Shown here: in pieces, positions 24,897 through 35,444 of the stretch | Numbering within the stretch: position 1 is the stretch's first letter | Layout of the letters: every line of letters begins with the position of its first letter | Origin: Iris pallida | Lineage: Eukaryota; Streptophyta; Magnoliopsida; Asparagales; Iridaceae | Length of the DNA: 64,000 bases | Reading direction: 5' to 3' | Assembly: GCA_029216955.1 (NCBI GenBank) | Contig: JANAVB010003400.1 | Location: 11,011,654 to 11,075,653 of the forward strand | Program-made: the position numbers and the translations under genes | Notes under the pieces: generated by a model | What the model saw: the letters and a program-made list of their open reading frames with translations, nothing else | The model's database searches: none | Told to the model about the DNA's origin: nothing

Positions 24897-25895
24897 TGTA
24901 GGAACGATATAGTAAAGCGTAATACTTTAGAGGGGGGTGAATAGAGTTGGCAGCGGAATAATGTTAATTAAAAAAAATGTTAGCAACACAATCACAGTAT
25001 ATAATCACAGTTGAAATAATGTAAAGGCAGAGTTCAGAAAGCAAACGTAAAGACAGCGATGTATACTGGTATCCCTCTATTGAGGACTAATCCAGTCGGT
25101 AGAACTCTTGCTACCAGTTGAATCCACTATAGAAAAAACCGCAAGTTTTCTTACGAAGTCCTTGCAACTTCTACAACGCGAGCTTTGATACGAAGAACTT
25201 GTCCAACTTCAAATGTGAAGAGGTATTCTTCAATCAAGCCTTCTGATTACAATCTCTCAGAAACTTCTAGACCGTACCGCACTGGCAAATCGACTAGAGG
25301 ATTGTAACTGGCTTGGGATCTGAAATTGTAAGCTCTAGAAAACTCTTTGGAAGACAGAAAGCTTTAGATAGAGAGAAGATTGAAAGTGAATGAGTGAATT
25401 GAAATGATCGAAATCCTTCTCTATTTATAGGAGTTCCAAAGGAAGAACTCTGTCAGAATTCGGGCAGAACTCTATGAGCAAATCTCGGTCAAATCCGCAA
25501 CTGCAGGAGGACCAAGTTCCAGAGAATTCAAAAATTGGCCGAGTTCTGTCAGGGTTAGGTTAGGGTTTTAAAAATAGGTTTTGGTGATTTTTGAAAATCT
25601 TTTTGAAAACCTTTTTGACAGGTCATTTTAAAAACATTTTGAACTATTTTGGGGATAGCCTATTTGCCAGTACGACTCGGTGTACAACGTATTCCTAGAC
25701 TCAAATAAAGTGAAAATTATATTGCATAGGAAATACAGACTCAAGTAGGCAAACAGATCTTCAGTCTTGAACGGAGTGAATATCCAATCTTGCTTATGTC
25801 CAAGAAGCTGAGATGTCCCAACTAGCTTCGTATATCCAGACAGAGTTTTGATCAATTATTAAAATCAGGTTGACTATATGACCAATGGGCCAACA
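24897..25895 (-). repeat. 3' LTR of Copia element
   Basis: On the minus strand it reads TGTTGGCCCATTGG...CGTTCCTACA. A TATA box (CTATAAATAG) is at 25421-25430 on the minus strand. Upstream of it are repeated GAACTCGGCC / GAATTC words. Compared with the 5' LTR it lacks a short duplication of GAATTCGGGCA and one GAAAACCTTTTT unit. Confidence 0.93.
25421..25430 (-). promoter_or_regulatory. TATA box in Copia LTR
   Basis: CTATAAATAG on the minus strand, followed by AGAAGG. The copy in the 5' LTR is at 32645-32654. Confidence 0.6.
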
Positions 25896-26439
25896 ATCTC
25901 CCCCATTTTGATAATTGACAAACTATGAATGATATAACATTAAGCTTATTCAAAAAGAATCAAAACGTGAAATTGTTCATGTCCTGTATTTAACTCAAAA
26001 AAATGTTAGATATTTAATTTTCTCCCCCTTTGTCACTTAGCAAAATAATTGCACAAGAGAAGGCTCCCCCGCATTAAATGCAGAAGGCTCCCCCGCAATC
26101 AATGCATAAGTAACAAATAGTGAGAAAACATAACAAATAAAATAAAAAGAGTAAACATACATCATCACAGGCATGTAAAGTTTCAAAAACATAAAAGAAA
26201 TCTCAGGCATACTATTTCACAGGCAGTTTGTAATGAAGAAGCAGTATAAAGAGATAGTGCTAAACAAAATGCTGAAATAAACTGAGATGTCATAAATGAA
26301 ACATCATAAACATGTCCATGAAGATAAAAGGTACTGAAATCAAACTACAAAGTACTGATAAGAACTAAAAAGTAATGATAAAAACTTAGAATATCGGAGC
26401 ACTTCCAAGTATACAATAGAATGTCACTAAATAATCAAA
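25896..26439 (-). other. Copia 3' non-coding region with four polypurine tracts
   Basis: On the minus strand, GGGGGAG occurs at 25898-25904 (next to the 3' LTR, AAAATGGGGGAGAT) and in AAAGGGGGAG at 26022-26031. It recurs twice in a tandem 24-bp unit (ATGCGGGGGAGCCTTCT style) at 26064-26070 and 26088-26094. Multiple polypurine tracts before the 3' LTR are a known Sirevirus trait. The rest is AT-rich and non-coding. Confidence 0.75.
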
Positions 26440-27735
26440 TCACATCTCACAATCACTATCCTCATCATCATCATCATCAGCAGCTCGGCCAGCATGACCG
26501 GAAGTACCAGCACCAGAAGTACCAGCGCCAGTAGGATGAGTAGGGGCACCAGCATAGAACTCACCAACGTAATCTCGAGGAGCACGATACCAATCATAGG
26601 CGTTACCTGGCTGGAAGTAGGCATGGACAGCCTCATCCTCACAGCGGTAACCCGAAAAAGCTGGATCACGAGGGATGGAAGCAGCAGAATGACCAGTCTG
26701 GGCAAAACGCAGATCGGCCAAGGAGTTTGCCATCGCCTGATAACGGGTGACATCGCGGAACTCACGCTCGCGAGCCATGTCCATCATCGAGACGTGCAAA
26801 GCTGATAAGTGCTGATGTATGCCCTCAAAAGTCATGGCATACTGCTGATGTGGTGGAGGAGGTACAGTAGGAGGAGCAGAAGGTGGAGCTGAAGCAGTCC
26901 GGCTGCGACAAGATAGCTGGAGAAACTTGGGCTCATAGTCCTGAGTACAAGTCGATAGATCGATCTCGAATCGCTGAAAGATACGAGGGAGAATCATCGC
27001 GTAAGAGAGATTTTGATCTCTAGCACGACAACGTCCCATCATCTGAATGATAGTCTTAGGGGCAGAAAAAGGAATCCCCTTAAAAAGATGGTACATGGCG
27101 GACAGCTCAAGCGAAGTCACATCATCCTTGGAAGTGGATTTTAGAAGTAGAGTAGAGTAGATGATGCGATGCAATTCGTAGTTAAACAAGTTCAGGTTGT
27201 TAGCCTTGAACTTTCCAGAACGTACTCTGTCAGGTGCACAGAGTTCCGCTTTGAAACTCATGAGTGTAGTGCCTTCGGGGAAATCGAATTCCGTGATGTC
27301 AACTAGCGGTTCACCTTCATTGGGAATACCAAGAATCTCTGCTAGGAGAACATCATTGAACTCAATGTCTATGCCTCCAACACGTGTGCTCACGTCAAAA
27401 GTGTTTACTACGAGATTGCAATAGAACAATCTAATGGCATTAGCAGCTATTGGGAAGCACAGTTTAACAAATAAGTGTAACCCTAATGCCTCAAACAAGT
27501 GACGATGATCGGGAAATACCGTCCATTTAACCGGAGTGCCGCCGCATATGGATCGGATGGAAAAGTCACTGTACCATAATAAGGCTTGATCGAGGGTTTG
27601 AAAGAAGAACCCATCGAAAGCACCATCGCTCTTTTGGATCGGCGAAAACAGTGAATCCGTGTGAGGATTCAAAGACGACCCTTCCTCACTAAGAGTGGTC
27701 TTCTTCCTCTTAGACGGATTAAATCTAGGTGCCAT
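26440..27735 (-). CDS. Accessory ORF of Copia element, similar to plant transposon-associated proteins
   Basis: Intact 431-codon frame starting MAPRFNPSKRKK; a Met five codons upstream is possible but less likely. Residues about 60-260 form a folded domain with WTVFPDHRHLF, IRLFYCNLVV, the GGIDIEFND and EILGIPNEGEPL segments, and an IIQMMGRCRARDQNLSY stretch. From memory this resembles the family annotated as 'putative plant transposon protein', often carried by retrotransposons. A Pro-rich linker (APPSAPPTVPPPP), a helical stretch and a Gly/Ser-rich tail follow, and the end is acidic (DDDDDEDSD). I see no signal peptide or membrane segments, so it does not look like an Env. It sits after pol on the same strand, behind its own promoter-like region. 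It is the only long intact ORF of the element; function unknown. Confidence 0.75.
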   Translation of the reverse strand: MAPRFNPSKRKKTTLSEEGSSLNPHTDSLFSPIQKSDGAFDGFFFQTLDQALLWYSDFSIRSICGGTPVKWTVFPDHRHLFEALGLHLFVKLCFPIAANAIRLFYCNLVVNTFDVSTRVGGIDIEFNDVLLAEILGIPNEGEPLVDITEFDFPEGTTLMSFKAELCAPDRVRSGKFKANNLNLFNYELHRIIYSTLLLKSTSKDDVTSLELSAMYHLFKGIPFSAPKTIIQMMGRCRARDQNLSYAMILPRIFQRFEIDLSTCTQDYEPKFLQLSCRSRTASAPPSAPPTVPPPPHQQYAMTFEGIHQHLSALHVSMMDMAREREFRDVTRYQAMANSLADLRFAQTGHSAASIPRDPAFSGYRCEDEAVHAYFQPGNAYDWYRAPRDYVGEFYAGAPTHPTGAGTSGAGTSGHAGRAADDDDDEDSDCEM

Positions 27736-28337
27736 TGAAATAAAAAGCACTAATTGAGTGATGGAGAGAGAGGGAGTTATACCTCACGAAAATTGGATAT
27801 GTTGTAGAGAATGATGATCTCCGCACGATTCCAAATTTTGGAAGGATTTTACCAAGTAGATTGGAAGCAATAGATTGGTGAAGAACTAGGGTTTGGAGGT
27901 CGGGGTCGGCTGCTGCTGCTGTTGTAATTAGTTTGGAAGCAATAAAAGAGAAGAAGCTCTCGGGTTCTGGATATATACACAGATACCTACAACCGAACTC
28001 GGGCCGAATTCAGTCAGAGCTCTGGCCGAATTCGCCTAGGGTTCTTCAAAGTTGATTTTTGCCACTTCTTTTTCATTGACTCGTTTCAAATATTTAATTC
28101 AAAGATTAGTTATTTTAGTCTTCAACTAACATAATTAATAATATTTTATGAATTAAATGTCATTACACAGTGACTGTCTCAGATTAGCTGTAGGAGTACT
28201 GTCCTAGCTGGCGGAGGTTCACCGGAGAACTCTTAAATACCGCTTCGCTTCAACCGTAGTTGTGGTGACAGACAGACTCTTTATTAGCTTGTCTCTAATA
28301 CAGTTTTGTATAATGATATATAATCATAAAAATAAAA
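27736..28337 (-). promoter_or_regulatory. Putative separate promoter and 5' UTR of the accessory ORF
   Basis: On the minus strand, GTGTATATATCC at 27969-27980 is TATA-like and lies about 235 bp before the ATG. A leader with CAGCAGCAGC and AACCCTAGTTC follows. Just upstream are GAATTCGGCC and GAACTCGGGCC words (27995-28035) that resemble words upstream of the TATA box in the LTR. The rest, between the TATA box and the end of pol, is AT-rich. Promoter activity is inferred. Confidence 0.4.
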
Positions 28338-30501
28338 TTAATTTATATTACTGACGTCCAAAATTCCTAATTCTCGACGTAAATAATTGAAGCGATCTTC
28401 CGCTAGAGGTTTAGTGAAGATGTCAGCTAATTGATTTTCAGTATCTATGTACACAAGGTTTATATCTCCATTTTGATGATGATCTCTAAGAAAATGATGC
28501 TGAATCTCGATATGTTTAGTACGAGAGTGACATACAGGATTCTTAGTCAAATTAATAGTGCTCGTGTTATCACAGAAAATGGGAATATGTGTAAAAAAAT
28601 AAATCAAAGTCTTCTAGGGTTTGTTTCATCCACAAAATCTGAGCGCAACAACGTCCTGCGGCGATGTACTCAGCCTCTGTTGTTGACAAGGCTACAGAAT
28701 TTTGCTTTTTACTAAACCAAGAGACTAGAGCCTTGCCTAAGAAATGACATGTGCCGCTAGTACTTTTTCTATCAACCTTGCATCCCGTAAAATCTGCATC
28801 CGAATAACCAATAAGGTCAAAGGATTTAGTTTTGGGATACCACAAGCCGACAGAAGAAGTGCCCTTAAGGTATCGGAAGATACGCTTAACTGCGGACAGA
28901 TGTGATTCCTTTGGTTTAGCTTGAAAACGTGCACACAGGCAAACACTAAACATTATATCTGGACGACTAGCAGTTAAGTAAAGTAAACTACCAATCATAC
29001 CTCGATACTTACGTGTGTCGACTGGCTTGCCTTGTTCGTCAGAATCAAGCTTTGTTGAAGTTGCCATCGGAGTGCCAATAGGTTTGACATTGTCCAGATC
29101 GAACTTCTTTAGCAAATCTTTTGTGTACTTGGCTTGATTAATGAACGTCCCATTGTCGGTTTGTTTGATTTGCAATCCGAGAAAGAATTTCAGCTCTCCC
29201 ATCATGCTCATTTCAAACTTATTCTGCATACACTTAGAAAATTCTTGACAAAGAGATTCATCAGTGGATCCAAATATGATATCATCAACATAGATTTGAA
29301 TTAAAAGCAGCTTGCCATTAAAAGATTTAATAAATAGTGTAGTGTCAACCTTTCCTTTTGAAAAACCGTTGTCAAGTAGAAAAGAGCTTAGACGATCATA
29401 CCAAGCACGGGGGGCTTGTTTCAAACCGTATAAAGCTTTCTTCAACTTGAAAACATGATCTGGGTTTTTGAAATCCGTGAAACCCGGAGGTTGTGCTACA
29501 AAAACTTCTTCTTTTATAAATTCATTTAAAAAAGCACTTTTTACATCCATTTGAAAAAGTTTGAAATCATAAAAACATGCAAATGCACATAACATGCGAA
29601 TGGATTCTAATCTCGCAACTGGGGCATAAGTCTCATCGTAGTCGATACCCTCTTCTTGATTGTATCCTTGAGCTACGAGTCGAGCCTTGTTACGAGTTAC
29701 TAAACCATCCTCATTTAGTTTGTTTCGGAATACCCAACGGGTGCCAATGACCGGATGATCAATAGGCTTGGGAATAAGTTCCCAAACTTGATTCCGTTCG
29801 AATTGGTTCAATTCCTCTTGCATGGCATCTATCCAGAAACTATCACTACATGCTTCATCAATAGATTTAGGTTCTAGCTGTGAAATAAATGCAACACTAG
29901 AAACAATATCTCTACAGGATGTACGAGTACTTACTCCCTTGGTAATATCACCAATTACCAAATCCTTTGGATGATTTGCTGTAAATTTTAACCTTTTTGC
30001 TTCATTCTGAAGGTAGCTGGTTCCTGGATCTTCTCTAGGAGGTTCAGCTAGTGCAGAGCTTGGTTGAGAATCAGCTGGAGTTGAGCTTGATGTAGGCAGA
30101 TCTTCATCACTGTCATCGAGAGTCATTTGGTTCAATTCATCAAAAGTGACATTGATTGATTCTTCGATGATCATGGAACGTTTGTTGAAGACTCTGTACC
30201 CTTTGCTCTTGGCCGCATAACCTAGAAATATACCTTCATCGGTCTTTTCGTCAAACTTTCCCAAGTTGTCTTTAGTATTAAGAATAAAGCACTTACAGCC
30301 AAATATCTTAAAGTATGAAACTGAAGGAATTCTATCAAACCATAACTCAAATGGAGTCTTCTTCGATTTGGGTCGAATTAGAACTCTATTGAGCACAAAG
30401 CAAGCTGTATTGACAGCTTCAGCCCAGAAGTATTTGGGTAGGCTAAATTGATTTAACATTACTCTGGCCATTTTGGTTAGAGTTCTGTTCTTACGTTCCA
30501 C
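28338..30501 (-). pseudogene. Copia integrase C-terminus, reverse transcriptase and RNase H (frameshifted)
   Basis: After the nonsense codon at 30514, the frame runs from the integrase Glu region (VVERKN) through the integrase C-terminal part (FGCKCFILN, GIFLGYAAKSKGYRVFN) into an RVT_2 reverse transcriptase. RT motifs seen are RLVAQGYNQ, the first catalytic Asp in FQMDVKSAF, LYGLKQAPRAWY and the catalytic YVDDI. RNase H has YSDADFTG, RKSTSGTCHFLG and STTEAEYIA. An extra base in the seven-A run at 28593-28599 (plus strand) shifts the frame, so the last 80-odd residues (IPIFCDNTS, HIEIQHHFLRDH, ADIFTKPL) lie in another frame ending at 28338. RT motifs are otherwise intact. Confidence 0.92.
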
Positions 30502-30513
30502 AACTCCATTTTG

Positions 30514-30798
30514 TTATGGAGTTCTAGGGCAGGAGAACTCATGAATAAAATCGTGTGTGTCACAAAATTGCTCAAAGTCAGCATTCTCAAATTCGCCACC
30601 ATGATCGCTTCTAATTCGAGTGATCATGTAACCTTTTTCATTCTGTACTTTCTTGCAAAAGGCGACAAATTCTGATAATGCGTCATTCTTGCGTGTCAAG
30701 AAATATACCCACGTGTATCTAGAGAAATCATCTACAATTACAAATGCATATAATTTACCTCCGAGGCTAGCAACTCTGCTAGGACCGAATAAATCCAT
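30514..30798 (-). pseudogene. Copia integrase catalytic core, bounded by two nonsense codons
   Basis: The segment holds MDLFGPS (first catalytic Asp), the FVIVDDFSRYTWVYFL stretch and RSDHGGEF (second Asp). The third residue, Glu, falls just after the stop at 30514-30516, in VVERKN. In the minus-strand frame TAA at 30808-30810 replaces what is normally a Glu codon before LLHMDL, and TAA at 30514-30516 replaces a Gln codon after CPRTP; both are single-base changes. All three segments stay in one frame, so the breaks are point mutations. Confidence 0.92.
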
Positions 30799-30807
30799 GT
30801 GTAGTAA

Positions 30808-31419
30808 TTATAGAGGTCTAGTAGTACATACTGCATTTACAGACTTGAATGTGGATCTGGTAGCCTTGTTCTTTTCACATTGGCTGCATACCGAATCCTT
30901 CTTGAATGTTATGTCTGGTAAACCGCGTACTAACTTCTTTGTGGATAATCTTGAAATTATATCCATGTTTGCATGACCGAGTCTCATGTGCCATAGATGA
31001 CTCTCATCACTTTTGGCCATTAAGTATCTACCTGAAATGTTAGCTTCTTCCAGCAGATAGAAAACATATATATTGTCTTTCCTGATTCCTTCAAAGATAG
31101 TACTACCAGTTGAGCTATCAACTATAGTACATTTGTCTTTGCCAAAGTTGATACCATAACCATGATCAGCTAGATGACTTATGCTGAGCAGATTATGTTT
31201 CAACTCGGTAACCAGACAGACATCTTTAATCACGGGATAGGGAGACTTACCAACATCACCGATACCAATAATATACCCTTTCAAATTATTACCGAAGGAA
31301 ACATAACCTTCCTTCTTTTTCTTCGACAGTATTGCAAATAGAGTAGCGTCACCGGTCATATGCCGTGAGCAACCGCTGTCGAGGATCCATTTGCTTCTAG
31401 CATGTGAAGGGTGTTCCAC
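30808..31419 (-). pseudogene. Copia protease and integrase zinc-binding domain
   Basis: The frame starts just inside the gag reading frame. Residues 11-25 hold the aspartic protease site WILDSGCSRHMTGD. GAG-pre-integrase follows (LWHMRLGHANMDIISRL), then CSQC, which complete the HHCC zinc-binding set of integrase. It ends at the nonsense codon at 30808. It is out of frame with gag (31397 onward); in this family gag and pol are normally one frame, so a small indel near 31400 is the likely cause. Confidence 0.9.
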
Positions 31420-32104
31420 CTACAAAACAGTTTGCAGATGAAACCTTTGGTACCCATTTCTTGTACAGTCCTGAATTGTTAGCTTTAGGTATCCAAGCAT
31501 AAACATTTAAATCTACAAGCTTTCTCATTCTACATGCAGATGATATATGACCAATGAGGCCACAATAATGACATTGTGTATGTCGAGTGTTGAAAGCTGA
31601 GTGGTGTGTATGGTTGGTAGGTTTGGGTTTTCTAGTATAGAAGAATGCATACCTATGATCATGTTTGGGCTTAACCTTTTGGGGTAAAGGTTTTATATGG
31701 TTATGTCTGACAGTGTTTGGCTTGGGAATGTTCCGATTTCTTGGTAAGTGACACGTGTTAGGGTAGGAAGCAGCAAGCTCAGGCTGTTTTCCTAACCTAA
31801 TTTCCAACCTTTTGGAAGTGTCATATAATTTAGTATAATCAGAAGTGAGAGATTCCATTCTGATTTGTGCAGATTGAAGACTTTTCTTTTCTTTAGAAAG
31901 ATCTTCTCTCAATTGGTCTATAATCTTGTCTTTCTCTTCGGATGACTGTTTAGTCTCGTGTAATAAGAGCTTTATAGAGGAAAGCTCACCAGACTCACTA
32001 ACATTGGCTCTAACCTCAGCTAGTAGGTCGGTAAGTCTTCCTATTTCTCCTTTGTACTCTTTGAGTACCTTCTTAGCACTGTTACCTCGCTTTACCTGTA
32101 ACAT
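31397..32104 (-). pseudogene. Copia gag, C-terminal part only
   Basis: The open frame begins within the primer site (first ATG at about 32104) and reads straight into a charged coiled-coil segment (residues 10-110). A basic stretch and one CCHC zinc knuckle follow (CHYCGLIGHISSAC, C-x2-C-x4-H-x4-C). The usual gag N-terminal and capsid part and the untranslated leader are missing, so a deletion has joined the primer site to late gag. It ends at TAG near 31397, overlapping the protease frame by 23 bp. Confidence 0.85.
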
Positions 32105-32106
32105 CC

Positions 32107-32118
32107 GCTTTGATACCA
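32107..32118 (-). promoter_or_regulatory. Primer-binding site of Copia element (initiator Met tRNA)
   Basis: On the minus strand TGGTATCAAAGC lies 2 nt from the LTR end. It matches the standard TGGTATCAGAGC at 11 of 12 positions. Confidence 0.9.
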
Positions 32119-32120
32119 AT

Positions 32121-33143
32121 TGTAGGAACGATATAGTAAAGCGTAATACTCTAGAGGGGGGGTGAATAGAGTTGGCAGCGGAATAATGCTAATTAAAAAA
32201 AATGTTAGCAACACAATCACAGTATATAATCACAGTTGAAATAATATAAAGGCAGAGTTCAGAAAGCAAACGCAAAGACAGCGATGTATACTGGTATCCC
32301 TCTGTTGAGGACTAATCCAGTCGGTAGAACTCTTGCTACCAGTTGAATCCACTATAGAAAAAACCGCAAGTTTTCTTACGAAGTCCTTGCAACTTCTACA
32401 ACGCGAGCTTTGATACGAAGAACTCGTCCAACTTCAAATGTGAAGAGATATTCTTCAATCAAGCCTTCTGATTATAATCTCTCAGAAACTTCTAGACCGT
32501 ACCGCACTGGCAAATCGACTAGAGGATTGTAACTGGCTTGGGATCTGAAATTGTAAGCTCTAGAAAACTCTTTGGAAGGCAGAAAGCTTTAGATAGAGAG
32601 AAGATTGAAAGTGAATGAGTGAATTGAAATGATCGAAATCCTTCTCTATTTATAGGAGTTCCAAAGAGAGAACTCTGTCAGAATTCGGGCAGAATTCGGG
32701 CAGAACTCTATGAGCAAATCTCGGTCAAATCCGCAACTGCAGGAGGACCAAGTTCCAGAGAATTCAAAAATTGGCCGAGTTCTGTCAGGGTTAGGTTAGG
32801 GTTTTAAAAATAGGTTTTGGTGATTTTTGAAAACCTTTTTGAAAACCTTTTTGAAAACCTTTTTGACAGGTCATTTTAAAAACATTTTGAACTATTTTGG
32901 GGATAGCCTATTTGCCAGTACGACTCGGTGTACAACGTATTCCTAGACTTAAATAAAGTGAAAATTACATTGCATAGGAAATACAGACTCAAGTAGGCAA
33001 ACAGATCTTCAGTCTTGAACGGAGTGAATATCCAATCTTGCTTATGTCCAAGAAGCTGAGATGTCCCAACTAGCTTCGTATATCCAGACAGAGTTTTGAT
33101 CAATTATTAAAATCAGGTTGACCATATGACCAATGGGCCAACA
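32121..33143 (-). repeat. 5' LTR of Copia element
   Basis: Plus-strand ends TGTAGGAACG...GGGCCAACA. It is collinear with 24897-25895 except for a duplicated GAATTCGGGCA word and one extra GAAAACCTTTTT unit. Confidence 0.93.
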
Positions 33144-33148
33144 AGTAG
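33144..33148. repeat. TSD of Copia element, right copy
   Basis: AGTAG, identical to 24892-24896. Confidence 0.9.
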
Positions 33149-33279
33149 CAGTCCATTTTAGTTCATATCTTGTATTCATGTCAGTCCTCACTATTTTGGC
33201 CTACACCATTACATGTTCATATACCAGATATGGTTCAGTCCTCCATTCATTCAGTTAACACTACATTAGTATAGGTTGT

Positions 33280-33556
33280 TATAGACTATCTTTGGTTTGT
33301 GTATCTAACTAATAGGAATGCTTTGAGGGTAGTATCTTTGATTTAGGGTTTTGGTATTTTAGTTCACTGTTCACTGTTTTGGACTTTCAGTCCATTCAAT
33401 TCTGATCAGTCTTGTATAATAGTAGTAGTCCATTTTAGTTCATATCTTGTATTCATGTCAGTCCTCACTATTTTGGCCTACACCATTGCATGTTCATATA
33501 CCAGATATGATTCAGCTCTCCATTCATTCAGTTAACACTACATTAGTATAGGTTGC
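33280..33556 (+). repeat. 277-bp direct duplication, second unit
   Basis: ATAGACTATCTTTGGTTTG to ATTAGTATAGGTTG. The first unit is 24751-24896 joined to 33149-33279, so it was split by the Copia insertion. The two units differ at only a few bases, which shows the duplication came before the insertion. Confidence 0.85.
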
Positions 33557-35439
33557 TTGAGTATCATTCACATCATTTGTTCAGTCTTCCCTCATTTGAT
33601 ATCAGTCCTGGTTAGCTTGGTTGTAATCCACATTGTATACTTAATGTTGCAGTCCTCACTCATCATGTGTTCTGCCATTCTTCACCATGTGTTCTGTCCA
33701 TTAAATATATGTTCAGTCCTTGCCTTGTCCAGTGTATCAATCCAAATCCTTCTAACTATACAGTTTGTTATATTTTGTTCAGTCCCATTTATTGTTCAGA
33801 TCCCTGCATTCAATTGTATGTATCCCTCAAGGCATCAGCCATGATACCTTTGGATTAGTCCCTTGTTAGGACATTGCATCAGACCTGTAGGAAGCTACCT
33901 TGTTTACTATTATGGACTGAGTTGAGATAAGGGAGAGGATGGAGTTATCGGTCCTTGAAACTGAAATGGAATGAGTGGGATTAGATACAATAGTACCAGT
34001 CAAAGGATATATAAGATAGGGGAATTAGATTTAGTTTCATCCTTTGTTGAGTTCTTACTTATGTCTAGTATCAGTTAATGGATAGAGGAACGGGGGTAGT
34101 GGCTACTGTCCAGTGGCAGTAGACAGTAGGATGTTCAGTCTTTGTTTGTATTTTGTTCAGTCCTTTCATTTTATTGTTCATATATCTCATCTGAGTTCAA
34201 TCCCATACTGAATTTAGCGTTCAATCCTACTCCCATATAGGATCAGTAATGCCCTCTTTTGTATATCCAAATTTCCTATGTTTCAGTCAATGTACATTAT
34301 ATCATTCAGATGCCTTGGTATCAGTTTTGATTATCCACTACATTAACTTAGTTTTAGTCCATACTTTTAGTATCAGTCCCCTGCATGTTGATGCCCTATT
34401 TACTGTTCAGTTGGTAAATGTTCAAGAACTACACTATAGTCCCTATGTATATATTTTATTTCAGTCAAGTTCTATATCTTGAGTAGTCCTATTTTCTCTT
34501 CTGTTCAGTCCTAAATTAGACTGTGCAGTCTCCTATTCATTTGAGTTCAGTCTTGGGTATGATAGAGATCGGTCCTTGAACACATGTCCTGTCCAATACC
34601 TTCATTTGTTAGCAGTCCCTATTCTCTAATGTATGTTCAGACCATATTGCTTTAAATATCAGTTTTTCCTTTGTGTTTCAGTCTGCATCATTGGTTTTGT
34701 TCCATCTTTTTAAATGTTCAGTCCCTTTGAATATTGAGACAGTTCATGCTGTCTTTAGTTTCGACTTTTGAACAGTTAAGTTCAATCCTTAATATCATGT
34801 TTCAGTCCATCTTAAATTACAATTACTGCATCATTGGTTCAGTCCTTGATGTGCACTGTCCAGTCCATGTCTTCGTATCAGTCTTACCTCTAAACGGTTA
34901 ATCCAGCCTCTGTTTGTATCAGTCCTTGGTTGGTTTGGTGGCAGTCCACATTTGATGGGCCAAATGTTGCAGCCACTTGTCTCTGTTTCAGTCCTTAAGA
35001 TATGTGTTCAGTCCACTTTGGTTCCAATTATTCAGTCCAGTTCTTCATACCTTTGTACCAGTCTAGAGTGGGTATCAGCCTCCTTATGATGGTTGTCCTA
35101 TATTACAAAGGTATTAGTCCTATCCGTCCAATAGTTCAATCCTTGAACTAATGATATTCAGTCCTTACTTGATATAAACCCCAATTGTTCAGTCCATTCT
35201 TCTTGCATTTCAGTCCCATGCTTGAGTATCAGTCCATACCACATGTATTAGTTTCTTTGTGCAGTCCCCTGCTTTACCTATATTATTCAGTCCCTAGGTA
35301 GCATTATGTCAGCCCACTGTGGTATTAAGTTCAGCCATTTGTGGTGTCAGTTGAATGAAGACTTGTGTATCAGTTGGGGTAGTAAGGGGCTCGAGTGTGG
35401 GAGTATTGGTATATATTGGTTCAGTCATTTGTTCAGTTA

Positions 35440-35444
35440 GATAT
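35440..35444. repeat. TSD of gypsy element, left copy
   Basis: GATAT, matched at 43677-43681. Confidence 0.85.

Larger units (their letters stand above)
24897..33143 (-). mobile_element. Ty1/copia retrotransposon, Sirevirus-like, with 3' accessory ORF
   Basis: The 8247-bp element lies on the minus strand with an AGTAG duplication, LTRs of 999 bp (3', left) and 1023 bp (5', right) and an initiator-Met primer site. Order from its 5' end: truncated gag, protease, integrase, RT, RNase H, a second promoter-like region, an intact 436-codon ORF and repeated polypurine tracts. Integrase before RT marks Ty1/copia. The ORF after pol and the multiple G-rich tracts fit the Sirevirus (SIRE/Maximus) lineage. 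The LTRs differ by about a dozen to fifteen substitutions by eye, so the insertion is young. Pol and gag are broken, so it is not autonomous. Confidence 0.93.
33149..35444 (+). repeat. LTR family F, fragment 3: CAGTCC keyword block
   Basis: CAGTCC occurs about 28 times on the plus strand in 2.3 kb (about one expected over both strands), spaced 20-90 bp apart. It is usually in TTCAGTCC or TATCAGTCC, with many one-base variants. No periodic unit is seen apart from the 277-bp duplication. The block is on one strand only and non-coding. It stands in the position that the GACAC block has in LTR B. Confidence 0.65.

Noticed and set aside
26440..27735. Copia 3' ORF as an envelope gene
   Set aside because: No signal peptide or transmembrane segment; the tail is acidic and the core resembles a transposon-associated domain.
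31397..31419. Programmed frameshift between Copia gag and protease
   Set aside because: Plant Copia elements normally use one frame and no slippery site is evident; an indel in a decayed element is simpler.
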